Source: Cheiracanthium punctorium (lineage: Eukaryota > Arthropoda > Arachnida > Araneae > Cheiracanthiidae). From it: 64,000 nt of DNA. The translations under genes were made by a program, and so were the position numbers. Below are positions 45,661-56,051 of the stretch, one piece after another; the first letter of the stretch is position 1, and each line of letters starts with the position of its first letter. Under the pieces are notes generated by a model. The model had not been told where the DNA came from. It was given only the letters and a program-made list of their open reading frames with translations, and made no database searches. The stretch covers positions 620,001-684,000 of the forward strand of contig JAWZYV010019487.1 of assembly GCA_038373885.1 (NCBI GenBank), given 5' to 3'.

Positions 45661-47167
45661 CACTCATGTCCATAAATTAAGGATAATGAAGTTCAGGCAA
45701 AGAAAGAGAAAGAAGCAAAACAAATTTGACTTATTTGTAAAGCCTATTTATTAAACAAAAAGTAAAGAGCAAAAAAGATGCTATATGTTTGGCATAATTA
45801 ATAAAAATTGCAAGTTTTACTCCCTTGACCAAATTTAAAAAAAAAAACCTATTTACAAAAAACAGTATAACATGGTTAGTAGGATGGTTAATACGGAGTA
45901 TGTCTCCCGGACGATGCAATACAGGCCTGACAACGCCTAGGCATGCTGAGTATCAAATGATCAATCTGATCTTGGGGAATATTACACCACTCATCAAGCA
46001 ATGCACTCCGAAGTTCCGGTAGACAGGTGGGAGGGGGTTTACGGGCTGCAATTCGTCGTCCAAGCATATCCCACACATGCTCTATTGGATTCAAGTCCGG
46101 TGAGTATGCTGGCCAATGCATACGGGTGATATCCTCCGATTGAAGGTATTCGTCTACAATGATTGCACGGTGAGGACGGGCGTTGTCATCCATAAACACA
46201 AATTCAGCACCCATGGCGCCCCGAAACAAACGTAAATGTTGTTCCAGAATAACATCCCGATAGATGTGGCCTGTCATCGTTACACTCTGAACATGCAGGT
46301 CAGTTCTGGAACCAAGAATAATTCCTCCCCAAACGAGCCATCCTGCACCACCGTAACGGTGTCTTTCAATGATGTTCTCTTGGTGGTAACGGGTACCTGG
46401 CGCTCTCCAGATAAATGTCCGGCGAGAATCAGACTCCAAACTAAACCTGGACTCGTCGGAAGACATCACACAAGACCACTGTTGCGGTGTCCACAATGCA
46501 TGCTCTCTACTCCAGGTTAATCGCAGGCGACAGTGAGTTGCGGCAAGTGGAAAACATCTGACAGGCCTACGAGCATATAGACCAATGTGCCCTAAGCGTC
46601 TGTACACGGTCTGCCTTGAAACTGTCGTACCGGTAGCTGAAGAGAGCTGACGAGACAGGTCTGATGCTGTACTCCGTCTGTTTCTTTTGGCAGTAACTGC
46701 CAAATAGCGGTCCTCATTCGGCTTTGTAACTCGGGGGCGACCTGTGCTGTAACGTCTACACACATTACCATCATCTTGGAATCGTTGCCAAAGCCTGGAT
46801 ATGACACTCTGGGCGATTCCAAGTTCTTCTGATACTTCCAGCTGGGTACGTCCACATTCCAGTCGTCCGATAATTCTGCCACGTAAAACATCATCCAAAT
46901 GCCCTCCTTTGTGCCATAACTATGCGGTTTTTGCACTGAAAGGCTTTCACAGCGCTTGTGAACAAGTTTACTTCTTTGCCACCATTCCTTATATACCCCT
47001 CTCTTACACTCTCGTCATTGTGACGTACCATCCACGCCATCTGGTGGTTTCCTGTAATTTGCATATTCTTCTTCAAGATGTGTGTGATCATTCCACAGGT
47101 GAAATTTTTATTTTAGAGATCAATTTCTGTGTGATTCTGAATTATCCTTAATTTATGGACATGAGTG
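45661..47167 (-). mobile_element. Nearly intact Tc1 element
   Basis: 1507 bp between TA dinucleotides (45659-45660 and 47168-47169). The terminal repeats CACTCATGTCCATAAATTAA and onward are identical at both ends for about 27 bp. The element contains a single transposase gene on the minus strand and no nested insertions. It is the youngest complete element in the window. Confidence 0.95.
45888..46917 (-). CDS. Tc1 family transposase, one frameshift from intact
   Basis: Cuts and pastes its own element by binding the terminal repeats and catalysing DNA strand transfer in the nucleus. The open frame 46898-45888 gives 336 residues. The N-terminal paired-like helix-turn-helix domains are at about residues 3-55 and 60-115, with the GRPR linker at 53-56. 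The catalytic triad is Asp148 (SSDESRFS), Asp238 (MDDNARPH) and Glu273 (SPDLNPIEHVWD), with 34 residues between the last two, the classic DD34E. It ends RHTPY. There is no ATG at the start of this frame. The ATG at 46917-46915 (MAQRRA) is in another frame, and a one-base loss near 46900 separates them. Length and motifs are otherwise those of an active Tc1 gene. Whether the internal TTG or a later ATG can start translation is unknown. All catalytic residues are present. Confidence 0.93.
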
Positions 47168-47335
47168 TACTTCTAAAACTAAGGAACCCCCAAAAAGTAG
47201 AAGAAAAAAAAGAATACATTTTTCGAAGCGGGCACGGAATTTCATCTAACTGCTTTATGTGTTGCACACAATTTTTTTAACTTGATTTATTTTATACTGA
47301 AGTATGAAAGTCTAAAATTCTTGTCTGAAACACGG

Positions 47336-47465
47336 CTGTCGATCCAACGGTCTGCAGTTTGGGGCAGTTTTCTCCAGATGCAACCTGAATACACGTTGGA
47401 ACTCCATAAAATGTCCTCTGCAGAACGCGTTATTTCTTATGTCAGGTAGCCCTCGACGACTTTAC
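47336..47465 (+). mobile_element. SINE family 1, body fragment
   Basis: CGGCTGTCGATCCAACGGTC and TTTTCTCCAGATGCAACCTG match the minus-strand body of the copy at 4746. Head and tail are missing. Confidence 0.7.
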
Positions 47466-48424
47466 CCCAGCAAAATAACATTGATTAATTTTAAAGCTAG
47501 TTTTGTGGGTGTGTTTTATTAGAATATATTATGTATGTTAACACATAATATATGCATTCAGCTAGTGCGAAGATCAGCTAGTGCGTAATCAAGCATTCAG
47601 CTAGTGCGAAGAGATTAGTCTTGCGTCATTAATTTTATTTAGCATTAAACTCAATAAACAATTATGGAATTTAATTTCCAAACTCAAATTTCTGATAAAT
47701 AATTTAAACTGATCGATAAGTAAATATTTCGCTTATATGCACCACTTCTAAGAGTAGCGTTATTGGAATAACTAATGCCTATTTCCTCCCTACGTAATTA
47801 ATGAAACTGTTGGTTCATCCATTTAAAATAAGTATTCAATCTACAGGCTCTCCTTTAAAATTAGAGATTTAATCCTACATTTTAAATACCTTGGTACTGA
47901 TAAGCATCATAATGATTGGAAACTGCGTTGTTCCTAAAAATTTTTTTTTAATTTCAAGCAACAAATTATTGTACAAAATTTAAAACTGTGCTTCTTGCCT
48001 TGATGGAGCATTATTATTTTACAGGTTTTATCAGTTTATCAGTGAATAATAATAATAATACATTAAAGAAACTTTGAATGTCATTTAATACAAAAGGATA
48101 TTATTTTGTAAAACATTTTTGAGAATATCTCATTCGGATATCCTCAAAAAGACGCTGAACAAATATTTATTTAAATAAATATATATTTAAATCAGTCATA
48201 TTAGATATAAAAACCTAAGACTTTTTGTACAATCTGTTGATTTTCAATTACATATAATTTACAAAACAATGCTTTCGACAATTACAAAACAATGTCTGTT
48301 ATGCGTGTGATCAGTTACAGAATTTTCCGATTCTGTTTTTGTGGACATTGATAATGTTAACAAAGGAGAATAAAGACTGATGAAACATGTTAAAAGTAAG
48401 ATTTATAACACACTTTCAAAAATT
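47466..48424. other. No gene; small direct repeats
   Basis: GCATTCAGCTAGTGCGAAGA occurs twice between about 47552 and 47611, with a third partial CAGCTAGTGCG between. An (AAT)n run of 14 bases lies near 48046. Otherwise featureless. Confidence 0.6.
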
Positions 48425-49425
48425 CAGCAGAGTGCCGATTATCCGAACACCGATTAGCCAGATAGTCCAATCAACCGGATCGATTAATGACATGATTTAT
48501 TTACCCTTCTCCTCAAAAAAAAAAAAAAATCACAAATATTTATTGTTATTCTCACATTTTCTGAAGTGGGTGTATATTAGTCCCTTACTGTCTCTTTGGA
48601 TTGAAGTACCCAACTCGCGTTTGCGTTTACAAGTTTTAATGCGGGTAGGGAGTAAAAGGGGCTGAATAAAAGAATATTCTTTTTCTAAGAATTAGATAGG
48701 GAAGAAATGCAATTTCAGTTTAAATTGTTCTTGAAAACACCTTCCAAAGTACACATTTCTAGTAAGTTTTGTAGATGTAGGAGGTTCTTTAAGACATGTC
48801 TGGAAAATGCAATACAGTTGTGCTATCTTTATGTGAAAAAAAAAAAAAAAAAAACTGAATGCTTTTTGTTTTTGTTTTTTAAAAAGAAGAAATGCGAAAA
48901 CGGAAACAACATAACACTTGGTATATAATATTGCTACTTCAACTATTTTTTTTAATAGTTGGGCACTCGCTGCCACAACCCTTTGCCACTACTAAGGGTC
49001 GAATTACTTGCCATTTCATTATGGGGGGGGGACCCTATGGACAGTCAGCGTTACCCCGTATGAGTTGTCTCTTAATTTTTAACCAATTCCAGATGAGAGA
49101 CGTGGTACCTGGAATCGGCACCCCCAATATAATTTGAAAGACATTAGAACCACGAACGTGCACCAGCTCCCATTAGCGTACACGGACGCATAGCAGCCCA
49201 GCTGAGAGAGGTTTTCAAACTCCCAAGCACTGGCCAGGCCAGGGCTGCTTCACTTTCCGTGTTCTTGTGGGAACGGAGCTTCGCGTCTAGACCACTGCGA
49301 GAACCACATCAACTATATCGGACATAATAAAAAAAAGACGATTAAATTACTGTCCAATTGTCGGAAATTTTCGTTAATTATATCAGCCTTGGTCAATACC
49401 AGTCCGTATAATCGGCGCTGTACTG
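48425..49425. mobile_element. Tigger-type element split by a SINE
   Basis: The left end CAGCAGAGTGCCGATTATCC and, inverted, the right end CAGTACAGCGCCGATTATAC resemble pogo/Tigger terminal repeats. A second CCGATTAGCC block follows on the left. The right end is followed by TA. No transposase remains between them; the interior holds an A run (48837-48854) and a SINE. Confidence 0.65.
48955..49310 (-). mobile_element. SINE family 4, composite copy
   Basis: On the minus strand the head GCAGTGGTCTAGACGCGAAG and the block CTCTCATCTGGAATTGGTT match 6512-6740. The tail (49050-48955) matches the tail of family 3 at 32842-32945 (CCATTT..TTATGGGGG and GTTACCCC in plus orientation). Confidence 0.75.
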
Positions 49426-49607
49426 TACTAATTAATTGTCTTAATTGTACACAAACTGCAGCATACCGTATAAATTGGAGCAAATGAAACAACCTCACTA
49501 AAATAATTCTTAATTTCTCGCATTTGGGATGGTCTAAGTTTTCAAACCTCTTTTTGAAAAGGCATGCATTTTTAATGAAAACTTTATCGTCGGAAGTCTA
49601 AATAATA

Positions 49608-50140
49608 CAGACTGTCCCAAAAGTAGTGATAAGCAAATTTCTGAGTATCGATGGCTTATCGCCAAGGAACACTGGTGGCTCAGAAACGTGGGTTGAAATG
49701 TCAATGAGTGCTCCAACGGTCGCGCAGCTGTCCATAATTCACTGCGCATACCCAGTGACCTAAGATTGAGTCGATATAAGTCGATATATTCGGTATACAG
49801 ATTAGTCGTACGTTTCCCGTTACGTTTAAATTGCAGTGATCTGTTTAATAACGCTATGCAATAAGGTTTTACGGGAAAGTCAGTAAATCCGTGTGCTTCC
49901 TCATCCACCATACAGTTCCGACCTAGATCCCTGTGGCATTTGTTGTGTGTTCAACGCTTACGATAAACATGAAAGGTCGACATTTTTGCATTTAAAGATA
50001 TCCAAAGAGCCGTTACAACAAAGCTTCGCTGTATCTCACAAAAGAAGTTCGAACACTGTTACAACCATTGGCAGCAGCACTGCATTGCTGCTCAAGGTGC
50101 CTACTTCGATGATTATTAAGTATTTTCTTTTGTAAGAAGG
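49608..50140 (+). mobile_element. mariner relic with internal deletion
   Basis: Left end CAGACTGTCCCAAAAGTAG after TA (49606-49607). A transposase C-terminal relic follows at 49890-50120, while the first two thirds of the gene are missing or unrecognisable. The right terminal repeat is not visible. Confidence 0.65.
49890..50120 (+). pseudogene. mariner transposase, C-terminal relic
   Basis: LPHPPYSSDLDPCG is the block carrying the last catalytic Asp of mariner, here Gly in place of that Asp (usual form ...APCDF). After frame changes, about 50070-50115 reads HWQQHCIAAQGAYF, the conserved mariner C-terminus. The order and distance match the family. Frameshifts and the lost Asp make it inactive. 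Confidence 0.75.
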
Positions 50141-50180
50141 ATTGTTTAATTTATATATTATTTCTCGTTACTTACTACTA

Positions 50181-50238
50181 CCAAAATAAAATTAGCGTGT
50201 ACAAGGTGTGAACCTTGTACACGCTAATTTTATTTTGG
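50181..50238. repeat. Perfect hairpin, 27-bp arms, 4-base loop
   Basis: CCAAAATAAAATTAGCGTGT plus seven more bases (50181-50207), loop GTGA, then the exact complement (50212-50238). No mismatch in 27 pairs. Confidence 0.97.
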
Positions 50239-52596
50239 TTTAAAAAAGGGTATATTAAACATCATATATCAAACATTTACATTACTTTGACAAACTGTTA
50301 TGGATTGGAAATTTTTCTGTTCAATTTTTTTATGTTAAATGCATGGTAAACTGTTTTTAATCGCTAATGTTCTTTTATAAACCTCAAGAATAAGTATCGA
50401 ATTTCCTTCGAAGCTGACTGATGTCTATTTTAAATAGATGATATCCGTATACCATAGTGCATCGGAATACCTTTGTGTGCTATTCTGCAAGAACTATTAA
50501 TGTTATGAACAATTTTTTAATTGGGAATATAGTATAATAAATATTGATTGCATGTATAAATTTATGTAGGAATCGATACCAACTTACACGGCAATTACAG
50601 CACAATCATTCACACAGTCATGACTGATAGGCAGACAATCAGAAAACATAACTTTTCATCTTCAATTATTAATAAGTGCACTGCATTTTCAGGAATTCTT
50701 AAAGCTCACTAAAAGCATTTATATCTTTCAAATGCTTTAGAAACAATTTTTTCCTTAAAATCCACTGACTCAAAGTCTATTTAAGTAAAATCATACTGAA
50801 TGTAAAAGTAATATTCAGAATGATGTAATGTAATTCGGTATACAGATTAGCCTGACCAAAACATATATTTTCATGGGAAAAAAATGTACATTAGTAATAA
50901 TATTCGACATTTTCTAGAACACTGTACTGTACTCGTAACTATGCTATGCTGTAAACTTATATTTATGTGCTGACAATAACTGTTAGATTGAATTTGTAAA
51001 ATTTATTACTAATTATTATTATACTTATATTAATTATTATTATATTCTTTAGTTTTGGGGGAAATGTTTTTAACACTGTATTATTATTACATGTAGGGTC
51101 ATGACTTATGGAAAAAAAATTGTCTATCTTTGAAAATATACTTTGTAATATTTCTTGCTTTTATAATGTAGATTCATTATATCATAGTAATGTTGATTCA
51201 TTATTGTTGAAATGTAGATTCAATATTTCATATGTATAAAAAATTAATTTTCGAAAACAATCGTTTCGAATTGTACCAGGACCTCTACTAGTTAACCTCT
51301 ATCTGAAACTTGGTAGGGATAGGATAACTAGACTCGTCACTACACGTTGAACTGGCACGTGCACACGCATTTTACATCTTGTTTTGTTTATATGGACAAA
51401 TAGGTAAATTTACTTAACGAGTTCTCACAGAACAGTTTTTGAACTTTCAAACCTTGCTTTCATTTAAAATGCACGGCCAGTTTATGTGCAATAACAGTTA
51501 AGTCATATTATTTATTCTTGCGAATATGTAATTCATCAAACCTCCTAAGATGTTTTGCGATTAAAAAAGAATATTACTTTCTTAATTGAATTTGAATGAA
51601 ATTTGGTGTTCAACTAGCACGCTTTCACATAGCTTCATCAAGATTTCTCCGTAACGTGATTTAAAAATAATTTATTCGGAACACGCAATATGCTCGACAA
51701 GTATTAAAACACTCTTCTCTCGATCTCAATTAAAACTCTTTCAAGGCGTGCGAGTTTAATAATACATATTCTCCATTTATAATTTAAAATTTCCAAGAAA
51801 TATATGAGTAATTTCACTTCATGATTAAAGTGTCCTTGCTAAGAACGGATACTTTAAGTTTTCGAGGATTCTCGTGCCACAGATAACTATTTCGGAACTT
51901 TTCAAGTTGAGACAAATTAATCGCCAATCAGCGCATAAAATCACGTATCTTATTAGAGTTCTGTGTATTCCATATCGCACATGTTTGGCGCGATTCTTCT
52001 TCTTAAAATCTCGCTTTAATTAAGTTTTAAACTGGGTATTTGATGTAAGTACGGCCGTCTGATTCTTTTATTTCGCTTCTTCATTTCGAGCAGCGAAGTG
52101 TAAACAATTTGCGATGTCTGTGTCGGTGTCTTTGTTCGAAAAGGATTGAATTTAAGAATCTGAAGTACTAAAGACTGAAATTCCTTTCTCTTCCAATTTG
52201 ACTTCGGTAGCTTACAAAAGAAAACATTTTATTCAAAGAATTTTCAGTGTCTTTCGAAAGAAAAACTTTACGTAGAAATTTTATTAAATTTTTGAGCTAT
52301 CGAGGATCAAGGGAAAGAAGAAAAATAGGATATGGTGTATGTAAATAAGCTTTCTTAGAAGAGAAGATCATTTTCTAAAAAGTACGATAATAAATTTAAA
52401 TGTTTCTATTAAATATTTTATACTCTACATAATGTTTTGTTTTCCTATTTCAGGCTGTTATCATAATGAGCTTTTAATGTCAGAAGAGTTTTCCAAAATA
52501 TACTATTCAAATGATTGTATTTTTTTTTCAAATAATAGCATAAATAATCTACAGTAATAAAAAAAAATCAGTAAAACTTTTCACCAAAGTCATTTT
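50239..52596. other. Long AT-rich stretch, no gene
   Basis: ATTCGGTATACAGATTAG occurs at about 49787 and 50834 without other similarity around it. No coding or repeat ends recognised. Confidence 0.5.
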
Positions 52597-52858
52597 CACA
52601 CTAAAACTACCATAAGCGGTCAAATGACCAATTATGAGCTTTTGTATAAAAAAATGCGCATAAAATCTTATCGTTTTTGCACATTTGACTTCATGACTTT
52701 TTCTTTAAATTATATACACTTGATATCCTAGTATTTTTTTATTTGTATTTTGTTGTTTTTTGAGTTGTATTTGTCGTATACCGTTATCTACCACAACTGG
52801 TCATTTGACCGGCTACGGTAGAAATAGGTATATATTAAATGTTGGTATGTTTAGTGTT
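52597..52858. mobile_element. MITE with GGTCAAATGACC ends, possibly piggyBac-type
   Basis: Outer words CACACTAAAACTACC (left) and, inverted, AACACTAAACATACC (right) are followed inward by CTACCATAAGCGGTCAAATG and its counterpart. The right side is bounded by TTAA and the left by a similar but changed TTTC. The 60-residue frame here is not a gene. Confidence 0.6.
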
Positions 52859-52859
52859 A

Positions 52860-53247
52860 AAATGATTTTAAATAATTGTAGTTTTTGTAATGAACTTCTA
52901 TCATCTAAACACAGGTTTTCAAATTACATAGAAATCACCTAATTAATTTACCTTCCCTTCTCATAGGTTTTATTGTCATACACATGATTTCATGAGAAAC
53001 TGTACATAAAATATCAAAATATGCAGAAAAACCAAAAGGGATAAATAAATTTATTTTTAATAAGAGCACGAATAAGAAATGTATGTCTAGATAAAAATAT
53101 TGTAGTTGAAGCAATAATAAAAAATCAACATTTTAGTATATTTCTCTTTGAACAACAAAACCTGATTTAAAAGATAACACCTGATTTTATATTCTAGTAG
53201 ATTTTACTGTACTGAACTCATGTACTAGTAGGTTTCCTAAAAATGAA
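52860..53247. other. AT-rich, nothing recognised
   Basis: No open frame or repeat supported. Confidence 0.5.
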
Positions 53248-53885
53248 GTTATAATGAACTATTATTTCTTAAAGCATATTTTATGTCCAGCTGTTTGTCA
53301 AAACTGCTTCGGATTATCTTATGAGATATTGATTTATGAACTTTATTCTCATTCTATTTAGAATTTAAATCGTTTTTTGTGCCAATAACATCTCGCTATA
53401 TTTCACTTAGCCTCCTTGTTCAATATATCAAACTGATGGCCATATTCATCAAACACTTTAGAAGCGGGTAAGTTCAAACACGCTTATGGGTAAGAACGTT
53501 AAGAATGTAGATCACGTTTCTAATTTTTCAGAGCTTTATTTTCCAAATTTTTTGTTCATTAGAATTATTGCAGCATAACATTGAGAAAATTTGTACATAT
53601 AAGGGTAATTTTTTAAAGGTTCAATTAGGAAATAATCTAACTAGGAATTTTCATCCATTTCATCAAATATTGCAAAGATAGTTTTAATATACTCCATAGA
53701 AAGTGTCATTTGGCTTAAGGGACGTAGTGTAAGGAAGACAGTCAACACCTGCATTAGTGAGTTTTGTATAGTTCATAGCAATGGCACTATTAAAGAATCT
53801 TTCATAGAAAAGTCAGAGAGGTTAGTATAAATTTGTGGTCGATTAAAGAACTAGAATGGGATCAAGTATAGGTCTTCCAATGAGA
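53248..53885 (+). repeat. Dispersed repeat, copy 2 (empty site)
   Basis: Collinear with 1852-3522 but uninterrupted. It has a single TTAA at 53790-53793 where copy 1 holds the 508-bp TTAA element. It also lacks the CGAGAC MITE and about 270 bp found in copy 1. Confidence 0.75.
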
Positions 53886-55317
53886 CAGTTTATACCAAAA
53901 CTGCGAAGCTTCTTGCAATGCATAGCTGATGGACTATTTTCCATTTAAATTCTTTCTATCATAAAGTCGATCCTTAAATCTGTGCTTCCTGTTTTCTAAC
54001 TGTTATTTAATCGCTGATATTCCAGTTAAAGAACAAAACATTGGTAATATCTTTGCTATGTTTGGCAGCTCTTTGCGCAAAATATTCTACCGACTTTCAC
54101 TAACAAAGCTAATTGTACACATCATATATTCTTATATTGCTTCATATATTTCTTAATAAATATATATATTTCTACAAATAGTATCAAAATGTATTTCACT
54201 AAATCGAATTAAAACTAAACTGAAATTAAACAAACTAAAATAAAAATCAATTAATGTTTTTCAGGTTATCACTTAATTTATACCATAATTATTTATTATC
54301 AACATTAAAAATTACCTACGAATTGATGGGCATCGATTTATTTATACTTACTTGCTATAATTAAAAGTCAATTAATGTTTTTGCAATTTCCGCATTTTTT
54401 AAATCGAGTGTCTAAAATTAAGTTTCCCCAAATAGATTTCTAATATAAACGTCATTTATTTTACAATACCGAAAGTTGCGTCACATCTTATTAAAGATCT
54501 TTTGTCCTTTATACAACCTTCATTTTAATTGAATCCTTAAAGTTACATTGCACTTATATACTTCATCCTTCCATGTCCTTTTATCTAACTAATTAAATTA
54601 ATTAATGATGCGTAAATGACTTTCTATCGACGAACGTGTAGCGCCTTTCAGCACGATATTTCCCTTAGACTGAATTTTATGTGAAACAGTTTTTTTTAAA
54701 TTAATCGCCGCATATTAGGCAATTTAAAACACGGGAAAACGATACGCATCAATTCAATAATGCAAAATTTTATCTCTTTATTACTTTAAGTTCCTTTTAT
54801 AAGGTGTTTGAAAAGAGATGACTGTAAAAGAAAAAACGTAATTAACTAGCTCTAGGAAAGTCCATTGACTTTAGATCAATATTCGTCTTATCTTGACACT
54901 ATAAATCTTGGACAGGTTTTTTTTTCCTTCTTAGCAAGACTTAAGAAAGTAAAAATGTTATTAATAGCGTGCCTCTTTTCATTTAATAAAAGGTAATTTC
55001 TGAATTTACGAAAATCCCATAATATTTATTAAAAAAAATTATGGATTAATATGAAAACCTTATATAAAACTAGCAAGTTTCACCTTAGTCTATTCTTTTG
55101 CCGATTTGTTTCTGTTTAGTTAGCCAATTGAAGATAAACCTGGCTCAAAATCAAGGACCCTGAAAAAAATTGTTTTCTTGATTCAGATAAGACTTAGTAG
55201 GACTAATTTAACATAATAATATAGTTGAATAACCAAATTTTTTGTTACATTAACGAATTTATTGGTTCGGTATTTTTTTTCTTAAAATGGCGTTGATGAA
55301 ATTTAACTGAATCAAAA
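53886..55317. other. AT-rich stretch, no gene
   Basis: No supported coding or repeat structure. Confidence 0.5.
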
Positions 55318-56051
55318 TAGGGATGGATGACCATGCGAGACCAGAAATAGTCCATTTCTCGTATCATCTCGTACTTTCACATCGAAGTATCGTTTCACGG
55401 TCTCGTATCGCATTTGAGCAGGGACGGTTACGAAACGTACGTGAGAACTGGGCTGGACTGGGGCATCGGGCGGTCGGGTGAACGCCCGGTGGGCCACAAG
55501 GGTTGTCCTCGGGAAGCTCTAGATTCGAGCCAAGGACAGCCTCGCCATGCTCTGGATTCGACAGCGACCAGCAAGGTTGTGATGCAAAATGTGCCAGGGT
55601 ACATATCTTTGAACAATGGTTCCCACATCTAGACTATCTCTATTCTAATATATAAATAGTTATATGTTATATATAATTAGTCTTATTATAATAAATTAAG
55701 CTTGTTTGTTTGTCCGGTATACAATTCACCACTGTTAGAACGATGGGATTGAAATTTGCAAATTGCATTTTTTAATATAAGGATAATAATTAAAAATGGC
55801 CATTTGAAAGTTAATTCTAACATTCCTGTTTCCTTGCAGTACCGACTTGTAAGCAATGCCTTATATACTTGAGGTACTGACTATAACCATATTTGCCAAT
55901 TGTGAGAGCTGCCCGATGTATCGTCTCGCACCTGGTGGTATCGTCTCGCTCTCTCGTCTCGCACTTAGAGGTCCCATCTCGCCCACCGACATATCGTCTC
56001 GTAAAATTGCGCGACCGCGAGAAGTCTCGCCTCGTCTCGCTTCCATCCCTA
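55318..56051. mobile_element. CGAGAC-rich MITE, long copy with GC-rich interior
   Basis: 734 bp. Ends TAGGGATGGATG..GCGAGACC and, inverted, TAGGGATGGAAGCGAGACG. Flanking octamers AATCAAAA and AATAAAAA agree at 7 of 8 positions, suggesting an 8-bp duplication as in hAT elements. The interior at 55430-55640 is GC-rich and unlike the ends. It includes a 33-bp near-tandem repeat (GCTCTAGATTCGA, GCTCTGGATTCGA). Small frames on both strands are not recognised. Confidence 0.7.

Noticed and set aside
46236..47151. Plus-strand and alternative minus-strand frames over the Tc1 gene
   Set aside because: Shadows of the intact 336-residue transposase frame.
49534..49911. 125-residue minus-strand frame
   Set aside because: Lies across the mariner terminal repeat and the opposite strand of its relic; no family resemblance.
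55414..55632. 72-residue GC-rich frame as a gene
   Set aside because: GC-rich DNA has few stops; both strands are open here and the segment sits inside a MITE.
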